Assembly: GCA_013822275.1 (NCBI GenBank)
Contig: PNKC01000024.1
Span: 1 to 42,749, forward strand
DNA from: Anaerolinea sp.
Lineage (GTDB): Bacteria; Chloroflexota; Dehalococcoidia; Tepidiformales; Tepidiformaceae
Reading direction: 5' to 3'
DNA: 42,749 nucleotides
How positions within the stretch are numbered: the first letter of the stretch is position 1; each line of letters opens with the position of its first letter. Below are positions 25,701-32,582 of the stretch, piece by piece. Below the pieces are notes generated by a model. The model was not told the origin of the DNA and ran no database searches. It was given only the letters and a program-made list of their open reading frames with translations. Both the position numbers and the translations under genes were made by a program.

Positions 25701-26164
25701 CGCGCCGAGGCTTCGTTTAGCCGCGTCCGCTGGTTCTGGACAGGCAGCCGCTCGGCAAGAAACGGCACGAGCGCCTCAATATCCGCGTCGGCCGCGAACT
25801 GCCGTTGCCATTCCTCGACTTTTGCGATCGGGATGGTCTGTTCATCCTGCGGCTTCGCTTCCTTGTCCGTGTCCCAAACGATCAGTTCGTCCGCCTCACC
25901 GAGGACGTTGTACACCTCCGAGGTAACACTGCTGGTGAGCGTGTCTCCCGTCCCGAAGGCTGCCGCCATGATCAGCGTCGAGAGCATGAGCCCAACCACG
26001 ATCAGAGCAGTCTGGGCCTTTCGCCGCGGGATGTTGCGCAGCCCCATCTTGAACATCACCGGGTTTCGCACGGCGATGAAGCCCACGAAGAGCAGGATCG
26101 CGACGGTCGCCGCCAGGCTCGCGGCCGCGATGTAGGTCATGGAGACGCCGAACAGCTCGTCCAT
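22703..26164 (-). CDS. ABC transporter permease with two FtsX domains, 1153 aa
   Basis: Very large integral-membrane permease of the MacB/LolCE-like type VII ABC class. Layout: membrane segments near residues 10-32 and 52-71; a first extracytoplasmic domain about 75-300; FtsX domain 1 at about 307-435 with ERKPEMGMARAVGAKRRQLV; a central hydrophobic region about 470-720; a second extracytoplasmic domain about 760-1010; FtsX domain 2 at about 1022-1153 with ERRQQIGMLRAIGYQRSMV. The two copies show internal duplication, as in DUF214-type permeases. The extra central hydrophobic region makes it longer than usual. The ATG at 26164 lies 3 nt after the ATPase stop. Its likely job is export or mechanotransmission at the membrane; no adaptor or periplasmic binding protein is adjacent. 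Confidence 0.9.
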   Translation of the reverse strand: MDELFGVSMTYIAAASLAATVAILLFVGFIAVRNPVMFKMGLRNIPRRKAQTALIVVGLMLSTLIMAAAFGTGDTLTSSVTSEVYNVLGEADELIVWDTDKEAKPQDEQTIPIAKVEEWQRQFAADADIEALVPFLAERLPVQNQRTRLNEASARIVAFRASDAAGLGGLKDHSGKPVVLSGNELAVNDDLAEAIEARPGDAVFAFYQGKPVELTVKAIVPNGVLSGAFDSVSQEGAAVDFAFLAELTGKGANADGVFVSNRGGIRSGVDRSDAAKEKLEAAVGELPYAVEAFKQDNLRFAELLGNAFTTIFVVFGLFSIAAGVLLIFLIFVMLAAERKPEMGMARAVGAKRRQLVESFLAEGMGYDLGSAVVGLFAGMGVTLAMVAIIKWAAGDNLGLDLTVTFTLRSLVVAFCLGVIATFLVIFISSWRASRLNITAAIRDLPETHPVNPEAATWRGYLRAVLNGLVALALPVGLTFLLLGPLGMALAVPMIVVGLITPWMYMLRGSDFAATREHRHGEKLPRWPWILGLALPGIGWLLILPWYFIAVGLIRITRDRKPASIPLWLQVAGVAVPPLVGFPLALLQDSRARISWSAGIGSAFGVAGVAMIYGGLETGSAFFYALGVSLAFLWGAVVLRYFHIHERLTFTVTSALVLVFWYLEAPGKLGWLHRELEGNIEMFFLSGMVMVSAGVFIVVYNADILLPAVGALGSRFGRIVPAVKTGVAYPLTSRFRTGMTMTMIGLIMFALVMNATINKNFAEVFLNEDTKGGFDVILQVNANNRIEDLRAALASGDSGGTARPDLAKIAAAGELRIAYPFEAEVENRDRKKSDGEVKEYSRYALFGGNEEFLRAVRIPMKFRAAGYETDAAVWAAIGKDPALAVLNGQVTAESGPFGPHDGDLLKLDPFADGFAPFPLKLRDPGTGQVKTITIIGQMKDSADAFLGLGTGDGGGVGGIITGKQTVVEAFPESKGQRFYLALTPGTDSEQYAKSVEATLVQASADSLDQLLDEQQKLQNGFLLVFQGFMGLGLIVGIAALGVVASRAVVERRQQIGMLRAIGYQRSMVALSFLFESGFIAMSGILLGLGLGLSLAWILFTSGNFGEESKNIDFVVPWVEIGIVCAIAFVAAMVMTYLPARAASRVPVAEALRYE

Positions 26165-26167
26165 CGT

Positions 26168-26914
26168 CTAGTGCCCGGCCGCCTGGGCAACCATCTCGGC
26201 CCGCGAGTTTTCCCGCACGATCACACCGTCCGCCATGTGTACCGTCCGGTGGCAGCGGGCGGCCACCTTCGGGTCGTGAGTCACGATCACGCACGTCTGG
26301 TGGTCGGTGGAGTTCAGATCCACGATCAGGTCCATGATCTCCGTCGCCGTCGCCGAATCCAGCGCCCCTGTTGGCTCATCCGCCCAGACGATCGCCGGAC
26401 GGTTGACCAGCGCCCGCGCCACCGTGACCCGCTGCCGCTGGCCTCCGGAGAGTTGCGACGGCCGCTGGCCCGCCTTATCCACAAGCCCCACTCGCTCCAG
26501 CGATTCCAGCGCTTTCTGCCGGGCAACTTTCGGCTTCGTCCCGGAGACGATGAGGGGCAGTTCAACGTTCTCCACGGAGGTCAACACGGGCAGCAAGTTG
26601 TACGTCTGGAACACGAAGCCCATGTCTCGCGCCCGGAACTCCGTCTTCCGGTCGTCCGCCATCCGGGAGATGTCGTTCCCGTCGATCAGGACGAGCCCGG
26701 AATCGAAGTCGTCCAGGCCGGAGAGGCTGTTAAGCAGGGTCGTCTTGCCACACCCCGATGGCCCCATAATCGCCAGCATCTCGCCGCGCTTTACTTCCAG
26801 GGAAACGCCCCGCAGGGCGTAAACCTTGATCGTGCCGGTGTCATAAGTCTTGTGGACATCCCGTGCGTCGATAACGACGTCTCCCGGTCCCTGCCCGTTG
26901 CTCTGTATCGTCAT
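26168..26914 (-). CDS. ABC transporter ATP-binding protein (MacB/LolD-like)
   Basis: Nucleotide-binding subunit for the adjoining permease, 248 aa. Walker [10 protein letters not shown] at 51-59, Q-loop [20 protein letters not shown] from 102, signature LSGGQRQRV from 155, Walker [13 protein letters not shown] from 174, H-loop VIVTHD. The sequence after the Q-loop ([11 protein letters not shown]) is the hallmark of the LolD/MacB exporter branch. The ATG at 26914 has AAGGGGCAGG upstream; a longer frame to 27043 lacks support. It is the first gene of the operon; a 125-nt gap separates it from the DUF309 gene, in which I see no strong promoter. Confidence 0.94.
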   Translation of the reverse strand: MTIQSNGQGPGDVVIDARDVHKTYDTGTIKVYALRGVSLEVKRGEMLAIMGPSGCGKTTLLNSLSGLDDFDSGLVLIDGNDISRMADDRKTEFRARDMGFVFQTYNLLPVLTSVENVELPLIVSGTKPKVARQKALESLERVGLVDKAGQRPSQLSGGQRQRVTVARALVNRPAIVWADEPTGALDSATATEIMDLIVDLNSTDHQTCVIVTHDPKVAARCHRTVHMADGVIVRENSRAEMVAQAAGH

Positions 26915-27039
26915 GCCTGCCCCTTGTTCTTCCAGCGGTGATACGGTCGCTGCCCCGGTTCCAGTAATGCTGACCCGAGCCCTGTGGGCATCGGTCTTTC
27001 GGACGAGTCTACCCCGGCGAGAGCGATTCCGCGGGCAGA

Positions 27040-27546
27040 TCATTCGGCAACTGTGATCTCCATCACTCTTGACCCCCCCTCGCCGTTAAAGCCCCACGCG
27101 GCCCACTTCACGGCCTCCTCCCGCAGCTTGCCGGCATCGAAAACGTAATGCGGCCGCCGGGCAAGGTCGAGCGTGCCTACCGCCCCCGGGCCTGCCGCCA
27201 TCAGCCTCACGTGCACATCTTCGGCCGCCCGGCAGATCGCTTCCACGTCGAACCCCATCGCACCCTCCGGGCGATATGGCTCGAGGTAACCGAGCCCCGT
27301 CCGCAAGAGCCGGTCCGCGCCGGTGTACTTCCCGCGGCTGAGGTGGACGAAGGCTGCCGCGATCTGGATCAGGCCCTTGTAGAAGTTTCGCAGTGGGCCC
27401 TGTTCTTCCTGCCAGATCTCCTCGAACGACTCGTGGCACTCGAAGAAGCGGCCTGAATTGAAGTCGGCACACCCACGCGCGAGGTTGCCGGGCACCGTCA
27501 CCCGCCTCGTGACGATTCTGCGCTCCCGGACCCGTGGTTGGCTCAT
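27040..27546 (-). CDS. DUF309 domain protein
   Basis: 168 aa. The DUF309 core is [23 protein letters not shown] (split over about 24-46), then [24 protein letters not shown], with the conserved HESFE motif and an all-helical fold. Members are of unknown function, often cited as possible metal-dependent hydrolases because of the His/Glu motif. The ATG at 27546 has no Shine-Dalgarno but has TACGCT 7 nt upstream. Divergent from a small membrane-protein gene with 78 nt between starts. Confidence 0.82.
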   Translation of the reverse strand: MSQPRVRERRIVTRRVTVPGNLARGCADFNSGRFFECHESFEEIWQEEQGPLRNFYKGLIQIAAAFVHLSRGKYTGADRLLRTGLGYLEPYRPEGAMGFDVEAICRAAEDVHVRLMAAGPGAVGTLDLARRPHYVFDAGKLREEAVKWAAWGFNGEGGSRVMEITVAE

Positions 27547-27553
27547 GCCATCC

Positions 27554-27559
27554 AGCGTA
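27554..27559 (-). promoter_or_regulatory. Putative leaderless -10 element for the DUF309 gene
   Basis: Minus strand TACGCT, 7-nt spacer, then ATG at 27546. Confidence 0.35.
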
Positions 27560-27624
27560 GCAGGCGGGTGCGCGCAACGCGGCTGGCGCGGACAATACCG
27601 TCAAGACCCACGGGAGCACGCCGC

Positions 27625-27840
27625 TTGGCCCAATCGCACGCCGCCCACGAGCCCGCCCTCACCGCCGATCCCCACGCCGCGCACGACAGCCACGGCCACG
27701 AGACGGACCCCAACGCCGCCCCCATGCGCGGCGATGTCCGGGATCAGTTCAGCTCCCGCGCCGTGCTCTTCTGCGCGGTCCTGGCGGCCATCGCGATCGT
27801 CGCGGGCACCGTGCTCGGCCTCTCGATTGTTAACAACTGA
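27625..27840 (+). CDS. Small His-rich single-pass membrane protein, 71 aa
   Basis: No family recognised. The N-terminal half is polar and rich in His and Asp (AHEPALTADPHAAHDSHGH). One C-terminal hydrophobic helix follows (AVLFCAVLAAIAIVAGTVLG) with a two- to four-residue tail, suggesting an N-in or N-out tail-anchored protein. The histidines could bind a divalent metal, by composition only. The TTG at 27625 has GGGAG 8 nt upstream and a TACCGT at 27596-27601 as a possible -10; a longer upstream frame antisense to DUF309 is rejected. Moderate confidence that it is expressed. Confidence 0.5.
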   Translation: MAQSHAAHEPALTADPHAAHDSHGHETDPNAAPMRGDVRDQFSSRAVLFCAVLAAIAIVAGTVLGLSIVNN

Positions 27841-27895
27841 CAAACTTTTCCTCTGAACTTCACGTAAGACGGACACGCCAACAGCCGCCGCTGTG

Positions 27896-27901
27896 TATGA
27901 T
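27896..27901 (+). promoter_or_regulatory. Putative leaderless -10 element for the DUF402 gene
   Basis: TATGAT, one mismatch from the consensus, 6 nt before the ATG at 27908. No Shine-Dalgarno between them. Confidence 0.5.
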
Positions 27902-27907
27902 CCGGAA

Positions 27908-28414
27908 ATGGAGCTTTCTCACACTCCAACCGCCACCCCCGGATCTCGCATCCTCCTGCGCGCCACCAAGTACGACGGCGCCGCGCACTGGATTCAGCCC
28001 TTCCAGGTCTTGAGCGACGATGGCACCCTCATCGTCGCCCAGTACCGCGCCCGCGCGCCGATTTTCACGAGCCGCGGCGAATTCCGCTCCCCCTACGATA
28101 GCCGCGTCTACTTCTGGCGAGACCGCTGGTACAACGTCTTCCGCCTTTCCAGGCCCGGCTGTTCGCTTGCCCTCTGGTACTGCAACGTCACCACGCCCCC
28201 GTCCTTCGATGGTTGCCAGATCGGTTATGTCGATCTCGACCTCGACGTCACAGTCCGGCCCAACGGCTGTATCGACCTCCTCGACGCGGACGAATTCGAA
28301 CGCCATCAACGCCGCTACGCTTACCCCCGCGACGTCATCGACAACGCCGAACAGGCGGCGCGCGATGTCGCGGAACTCGCCCGCCACGGCGGCTTCCCCT
28401 TCAACCAGCGCTGA
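27908..28414 (+). CDS. DUF402 (FomD/NTDP-like) protein
   Basis: 168 aa. The DUF402 barrel is recognisable by RILLRATKYDGAAHW, SRVYFWRDRWYNVFRL and the acidic block GYVDLDLDVTVRPNG followed by DLLDADEFERHQ. Characterised relatives (FomD and the Gram-positive NTDP) are metal-dependent nucleotide phosphatases in which these acidic residues bind the metal. The ATG at 27908 is preferred to the GTG at 27893, since the latter lies before the predicted leaderless transcription start. It is followed by argS after a 56-nt gap. Hydrolase activity is plausible, substrate unknown. Confidence 0.82.
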   Translation: MELSHTPTATPGSRILLRATKYDGAAHWIQPFQVLSDDGTLIVAQYRARAPIFTSRGEFRSPYDSRVYFWRDRWYNVFRLSRPGCSLALWYCNVTTPPSFDGCQIGYVDLDLDVTVRPNGCIDLLDADEFERHQRRYAYPRDVIDNAEQAARDVAELARHGGFPFNQR

Positions 28415-28470
28415 CTCGCTCGCGCCAGTCGCTTCACCAATCCCCGCGCACCCTCTACCCTGTACCTTCC

Positions 28471-30171
28471 ATGCCCGACACCCGAGATATCCGTCTCTAC
28501 CTCGAAGACCTGCTCGGCAGGGCCGTCCAGTCCGCAATCGCCGCCGGTGAGCTCCCGGATGTGGCCGTCCCTGGCTCGGCGATTGAACGCCCCAAAGACA
28601 CCGCCAACGGCGACTTTGCCAGCACCCTCCCCCTGCGCATGGCCCGGGCGGCGATGAAGCCGCCGCTGGAGATTGCCAACGTCATCGCGAGGCACATGGC
28701 CGATGACCCGGTCATCGAGCGACCCTCCGTGGCGCCGCCCGGCTTCATCAACATCCGGCTCACCAGCGGCTTCCTCCAGCGCCAGGTCGAGCACGTCATC
28801 GCCGCCGGCCCCGGCTACGCCGACCTCACGGTTGGAGCGCGTAAGAAGGCCCAGGTGGAGTTCGTCTCCGCCAACCCTACCGGGCCCCTCCATGTGGGCA
28901 ATGGCCGCGGGGCCGCCATCGGCGACGCCCTCGCCTCCGCCCTCGCCGCCGCTGGCTACGAAGTCGAGCGTGAGTATTACGTGAACGACGCCGGCACCCA
29001 GACCGACACGTTCGCGGAAACGCTCTACGCCCGCTATCAGCAGCTCTTCGGGCGGGCCGCAGACATCCCAAGAGATGGTTACCCCGGCGAGTACATGGTC
29101 GAACTCGCACAGGAGATCAAGGAAGAAGCAGGCGACGGTTTTCTCCGGCCCGAAGGCGAACCAGGCCCCGCGGACCTTGGCAGCCGTGGCATCGAACTCA
29201 TGGTGCGCCACATCCGCCGCTCTCTCGAAGCATTCGGCGTCCGCTATGACCGCTGGTACAGTGAAAAGTCCCTCTACGACCCCGAAGGGCCATACGAAAA
29301 GGCCACCGCCCTCCTTCGCGAACATGGCCAGCTTGTGGAACGCGAAGGCGCCCTCTGGTTCGCCTCCAGCGAGCTCGGCGAAGACAAGGACAACGTCGTC
29401 GTCCGCTCCGACGGCCGCCCCACCTACTACGGCAGCGACATCGCTTACCACTACGACAAGTTCGTCACTCGCGGTTTCGACCTCGTGATTGATGTTTGGG
29501 GCGCCGACCACCACGGCCACGTCTCTCGTTTGAAGACCGCCTCCCGCGCGATCGGTGCGGACCGCGAGGCGCTCCACGTCCTCCTCTACCAGCTCGTCAC
29601 CCTCAAACGGGGCGGCGAAGTCGTCCGCCTCTCCAAGCGGGGCGGCGAAATCATCACCCTCGATGAACTGGTCGAGGAAGTCGGCGCGGACGCCGCACGC
29701 TTCTTCTTCCTGCTCCGTTCACCGGGCGCCCAGATGGAGTTTGACCTCGACCTCGCGAAGAAGCAGTCGAGCGAAAACCCCGTATTTTATGTCCAATATG
29801 CCCACGCCCGCCTCGCCTCCATCCTCGAACGCGCGGCCGAGCAGGGCCTGACTCCAGACGGTGGCGACGTCTCGCTCCTCACCCAACCGTCCGAACTCGG
29901 CCTCATCCGCGAAATGATGCAGCTCGCCGATGTCCTGGAATCCGTCGTCCAAACCTTCGAACCTCAGCAGCTCCCCCACTACGCGATGGCCCTCGCCACG
30001 GCCTTCCACGCCTTCAACGACGCCTTTAAGCAGCAGAACGACCCGTCGTTGAAAGTCATCACGGGAGACGTGGCGCGGTCCCGCGCCCGCCTCCGGCTCG
30101 TCCTGGCAGCGAAGATCTCGCTCGCGCGCATCCTCGGAATCATGGGGATGACCGCACCGGACCGCATGTAG
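28471..30171 (+). CDS. argS: Arginyl-tRNA synthetase
   Basis: Class I synthetase charging tRNA-Arg, 566 aa, full length. Additional N-terminal domain about 1-110, then FVSANPTGPLHVGNGRG with HVGN at 141-144 as the HIGH motif. ADHHGHVSRLK and VVRLSKRGGEIITLDEL are the region that stands in for KMSKS in most ArgRS. The C-terminal DALR anticodon domain starts near FYVQYAHARLASIL. The ATG at 28471 begins the conserved N-terminus; TACCCT lies 9 nt upstream and no Shine-Dalgarno is seen. The stop is only 3 nt from the stop of the converging DUF429 gene. Confidence 0.96.
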   Translation: MPDTRDIRLYLEDLLGRAVQSAIAAGELPDVAVPGSAIERPKDTANGDFASTLPLRMARAAMKPPLEIANVIARHMADDPVIERPSVAPPGFINIRLTSGFLQRQVEHVIAAGPGYADLTVGARKKAQVEFVSANPTGPLHVGNGRGAAIGDALASALAAAGYEVEREYYVNDAGTQTDTFAETLYARYQQLFGRAADIPRDGYPGEYMVELAQEIKEEAGDGFLRPEGEPGPADLGSRGIELMVRHIRRSLEAFGVRYDRWYSEKSLYDPEGPYEKATALLREHGQLVEREGALWFASSELGEDKDNVVVRSDGRPTYYGSDIAYHYDKFVTRGFDLVIDVWGADHHGHVSRLKTASRAIGADREALHVLLYQLVTLKRGGEVVRLSKRGGEIITLDELVEEVGADAARFFFLLRSPGAQMEFDLDLAKKQSSENPVFYVQYAHARLASILERAAEQGLTPDGGDVSLLTQPSELGLIREMMQLADVLESVVQTFEPQQLPHYAMALATAFHAFNDAFKQQNDPSLKVITGDVARSRARLRLVLAAKISLARILGIMGMTAPDRM

Positions 30172-30174
30172 CCG

Positions 30175-30927
30175 CTAACTCACAGCCACCCGGTTCGGTA
30201 CGACGATGCACCCGTGCTCCCGGCAACCGAATACGCTGAATCCGGCCGGCCCGTGCATCCAACAGTGATAGGCGACGTACGCGCAGGTCAGCGCATCCAG
30301 CCGGTCCTCCAGGTTCTTCAGCGCCTTGCCCTTCGCGTGAGTCGCTTCCGGGACGAGTGCTTCCTGCACAGACGCAGCCGTTGTGACCCGCAGCAACTCT
30401 CGTGCCAGCAGCCGGGTGAGGTGTCCCTGGTACTCGCGCAGGACTCTGCGCCGAGTGGCCACGGGCCCCTTCTTGTACTTCAGCGCCAGGCCCAGCCCAA
30501 ACAACTCGATGTGGGCCGGATGCGGGAACACCTCCAGGGCGAACCGTCCTCGCGCCTCCGCCGCCAGCCGGTACGGGTCCATCTCGAATCCCCGATTGCC
30601 GAGATGAGCTGCCAAATGCGGACCGGCGAGGCCCTTCATCTTCTCCAGGAACGGCATGGTCGCCGTGTACGCACCCGCGTGGCGACTACCGAAGACCTTC
30701 CCCAACTCGGCTTCCGCCCGCCGCTCCGGCTCCACCACAAGCGGGGCGTCCACCGCGACCACCACATCATCGCCGGACGAACCGCATAGCCTCGCAAAGT
30801 CCTCTGGCGACGAAATGGAGCAGTTCAGGGCGCGCAGCGCAACGCCCGCCGCGCCGCCCTCAAGCACGCACACGCCGGTCTCACGGTGGGGCGTCCAGGC
30901 CAGATCCAACCCTATGAAAACCGTCAT
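30175..30927 (-). CDS. DUF429 domain protein
   Basis: 250 aa. The N-terminus MTVFIGLDLAWTPHRETG and the following VVVAVDAPLVVE are the RNase H-like strands typical of DUF429, with acidic residues Asp8 and Asp75 or so in place. The middle block GNRGFEMDPYRLA and ALEVFPHPAHIELFG and the C-terminal LEDRLDALTCAYVAYH are conserved family regions. The biochemical function is unknown; a nuclease is suspected from the fold. The ATG at 30927 has TACAAT exactly 6 nt upstream. Its start codon is only 27 bp from the divergent nitroreductase-like start. Confidence 0.82.
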   Translation of the reverse strand: MTVFIGLDLAWTPHRETGVCVLEGGAAGVALRALNCSISSPEDFARLCGSSGDDVVVAVDAPLVVEPERRAEAELGKVFGSRHAGAYTATMPFLEKMKGLAGPHLAAHLGNRGFEMDPYRLAAEARGRFALEVFPHPAHIELFGLGLALKYKKGPVATRRRVLREYQGHLTRLLARELLRVTTAASVQEALVPEATHAKGKALKNLEDRLDALTCAYVAYHCWMHGPAGFSVFGCREHGCIVVPNRVAVS

Positions 30928-30933
30928 CGCGCG

Positions 30934-30939
30934 ATTGTA
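30934..30939 (-). promoter_or_regulatory. Putative leaderless -10 element for the DUF429 gene
   Basis: Minus strand TACAAT, 6-nt spacer, ATG at 30927. It occupies the 27-bp gap to the divergent gene and sits beside that gene's Shine-Dalgarno at 30943-30948. Confidence 0.5.
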
Positions 30940-30954
30940 GGCGGAAGGCGCATC

Positions 30955-31605
30955 ATGGGGGCCAGCCCAACGCCGAGGATCCCGATGCCCGAACTCCTGC
31001 CCGCCCTCAGCCAGCGCCGCGCCCGCCGCGCGTTTGAGCCCAGGCCCGTTCAACCAGACCTGCTCAATCTCCTCTGGCAGGCTATCTCTGTTGCGCCCAG
31101 CCACGGTAATACGCAGTCCGCCCGGATCCTTCTGGCCGAATCGGCGGAAGTACATGACCGGCTCGTCGCCGCCCTCTCGCCCGGGAACAGCCATTGGGCC
31201 GGCGCCGCGCCACACCTCTTCGCCCTCGTCGCCCTGCCAGCCCACGAAACTCCCCAGGAGAACAGCGATGGCACGTTGCGCGACATGTGGCCGTTCAACG
31301 CCGGCATCGCCATCGGGAACCTCATGGCCCAGGCGACCTTCATGGGCTTGACCGCCCACCCGATGGCTGGATTCGACGAACCAGCCGTGCGGGCTGTCTT
31401 CGGCGCGCCACCCTCCGTCCGGGTGCTGACCGTGGTCGCCGTCGGCTATCCCGGCTCTCCTGACTCCCTGCCGGAAGACCTCGCAGCCAAGGAAACGATG
31501 CCCCAGGAGCGCCTTCCCCTGGAACGCATCCTCGCCGTTGACCGCTGGGACCCCGTCCTTGAAGTCAGCGCCCGCGAATGGCGCAAGCAGCAGCAGCCAG
31601 CGTAG
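30955..31605 (+). CDS. Nitroreductase-family protein
   Basis: FMN-dependent oxidoreductase fold, 216 aa. The N-terminal LSQRRARRAFEPRPVQPDLLNLLWQAISVAPSHGNTQSAR (spread over about 17-56) is the typical FMN-binding start (RRSxRxF... APSxxNxQ). WPFNAGIAIGNLMAQATFMGLTAHPMAGFD corresponds to the dimer and flavin region, and VVAVGYP to the final strand. The ATG at 30955 has GGAAGG 6 nt upstream; an ATG at 30985 is an alternative. The substrate may be a nitro compound, flavin or quinone; some members are ubiquinone- or halotyrosine-linked. It is immediately followed by the suhB-like gene. Confidence 0.85.
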   Translation: MGASPTPRIPMPELLPALSQRRARRAFEPRPVQPDLLNLLWQAISVAPSHGNTQSARILLAESAEVHDRLVAALSPGNSHWAGAAPHLFALVALPAHETPQENSDGTLRDMWPFNAGIAIGNLMAQATFMGLTAHPMAGFDEPAVRAVFGAPPSVRVLTVVAVGYPGSPDSLPEDLAAKETMPQERLPLERILAVDRWDPVLEVSAREWRKQQQPA

Positions 31606-31608
31606 TCT
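31603..31608 (+). promoter_or_regulatory. Putative leaderless -10 element for the IMPase-family gene
   Basis: TAGTCT, whose first three bases are the stop codon of the nitroreductase-like gene; 7-nt spacer, then ATG at 31616. Alternatively the gene is co-transcribed from upstream. Confidence 0.3.
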
Positions 31609-31615
31609 CCTGCCA

Positions 31616-32419
31616 ATGCAACTTCCCCGGTCCTCCTCTGGCCTTTCCGCCCTGGCTGTCGCGCGGCTCTGCGCCGAGGCCGCCGGCGATATCATCCGCG
31701 CCGGCTTCGGCATCACCGGCATCTCCGCCACCAAGGGCCGCGGCAACGTCGTCACCCGGGTCGATTTCGAAGCGGAGCGCCGCACGATGGAAATCCTGGG
31801 GCGCGAATTCCCGGACCACGCCATCCTCAGCGAGGAGACCTCGGCCACCACTCGCTCCGACGGCTGGATCTGGGTGGTCGACCCCCTCGACGGCACCAAG
31901 AACTTCTCCCGCGCCATCCCTCACTTCGCCTTCAGCATCGCCCTCTGCTTCGCGGGCGAGCCCCTCGTCGCGCTCACAACCCACCCGCTCCTCCGTGACG
32001 AATTCGCTGCCGTTGCCGCCAAAGGAACCACGCTCAACGGGGCACGAGCTGCCGTGTCCGGCGCCACTTCGATTCAGGAAAGCGTCATCAGCCTGGACCT
32101 TGGCTACGACGACGCCCGCGGAGTCCGGCAGCTCGGCCTCGCCCACGGTCTCTTCCCCGGCGTTCAGGGCATCCGCACCATGGGCAGCGCAGCCCTTGGC
32201 TTCGCCTACGTCGCCGCCGGCCGCTTCGATGCGTACATTCACTCCGACCTCGGGCCCTGGGACATCGCCGCCGGCCTCCTCCTCGTCCGCGAGGCAGGCG
32301 GCACCGTCAGCGACCGCAACGGCTCCGCCGCCACGATTTGGACGCGCGCCGCGGTCGCCGGCACGCCGCTGGTCCACGACGAACTCGCCCGGCTGGCCGC
32401 AACCCTCCCCGTGGACTGA
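31616..32419 (+). CDS. Inositol monophosphatase family protein
   Basis: Mg2+-dependent phosphatase of the FIG superfamily, 267 aa. Motifs: VTRVDFEAERRTMEIL, ILSEE, the signature DPLDGTKNFSRAIPHFAF (metal aspartates) and the C-terminal GPWDIAAGLLLVREAGG. Relatives dephosphorylate inositol-1-phosphate, fructose-1,6-bisphosphate, histidinol-phosphate or PAP; the sequence does not decide between them. The ATG at 31616 lies 10 nt after the nitroreductase-like stop. It converges on ubiA across a repeat-bearing gap of 163 nt. Confidence 0.88.
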   Translation: MQLPRSSSGLSALAVARLCAEAAGDIIRAGFGITGISATKGRGNVVTRVDFEAERRTMEILGREFPDHAILSEETSATTRSDGWIWVVDPLDGTKNFSRAIPHFAFSIALCFAGEPLVALTTHPLLRDEFAAVAAKGTTLNGARAAVSGATSIQESVISLDLGYDDARGVRQLGLAHGLFPGVQGIRTMGSAALGFAYVAAGRFDAYIHSDLGPWDIAAGLLLVREAGGTVSDRNGSAATIWTRAAVAGTPLVHDELARLAATLPVD

Positions 32420-32439
32420 TCTGTCTACGCGCGCCGCCG

Positions 32440-32470
32440 TCAGAACCGCGACCAGCGGGAGCGGGGCGAT
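32440..32470. repeat. Intergenic repeat, copy 1
   Basis: Starts TCAGAACCGCGACCAGCGGG and ends AGCGGGGCGAT. It matches copy 2 except for one C/G substitution and one extra G. It lies in the gap between convergent genes. Confidence 0.6.
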
Positions 32471-32533
32471 GGTCACCTGGCAGCAGTCACGGCCGCACCA
32501 CCCTTTCGTCAGCACCGGGCAGTTGTCGCGCCA

Positions 32534-32563
32534 TCAGAACCGCGAGCAGCGGAGCGGGGCGAT
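32534..32563. repeat. Intergenic repeat, copy 2
   Basis: Starts TCAGAACCGCGAGCAGCGG and ends AGCGGGGCGAT, a direct repeat of copy 1 with 63 nt between them. No further copy was noticed in the window. It may be a dispersed intergenic element of the genome. Confidence 0.6.
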
Positions 32564-32582
32564 TCGGCCAAACCGTCGTGCA

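Noticed and set aside
24149..25720. A 523-codon open frame antisense to the ABC permease
   Set aside because: Arg/His/Gln-rich shadow composition with no domain; the minus-strand permease has clear FtsX motifs throughout.
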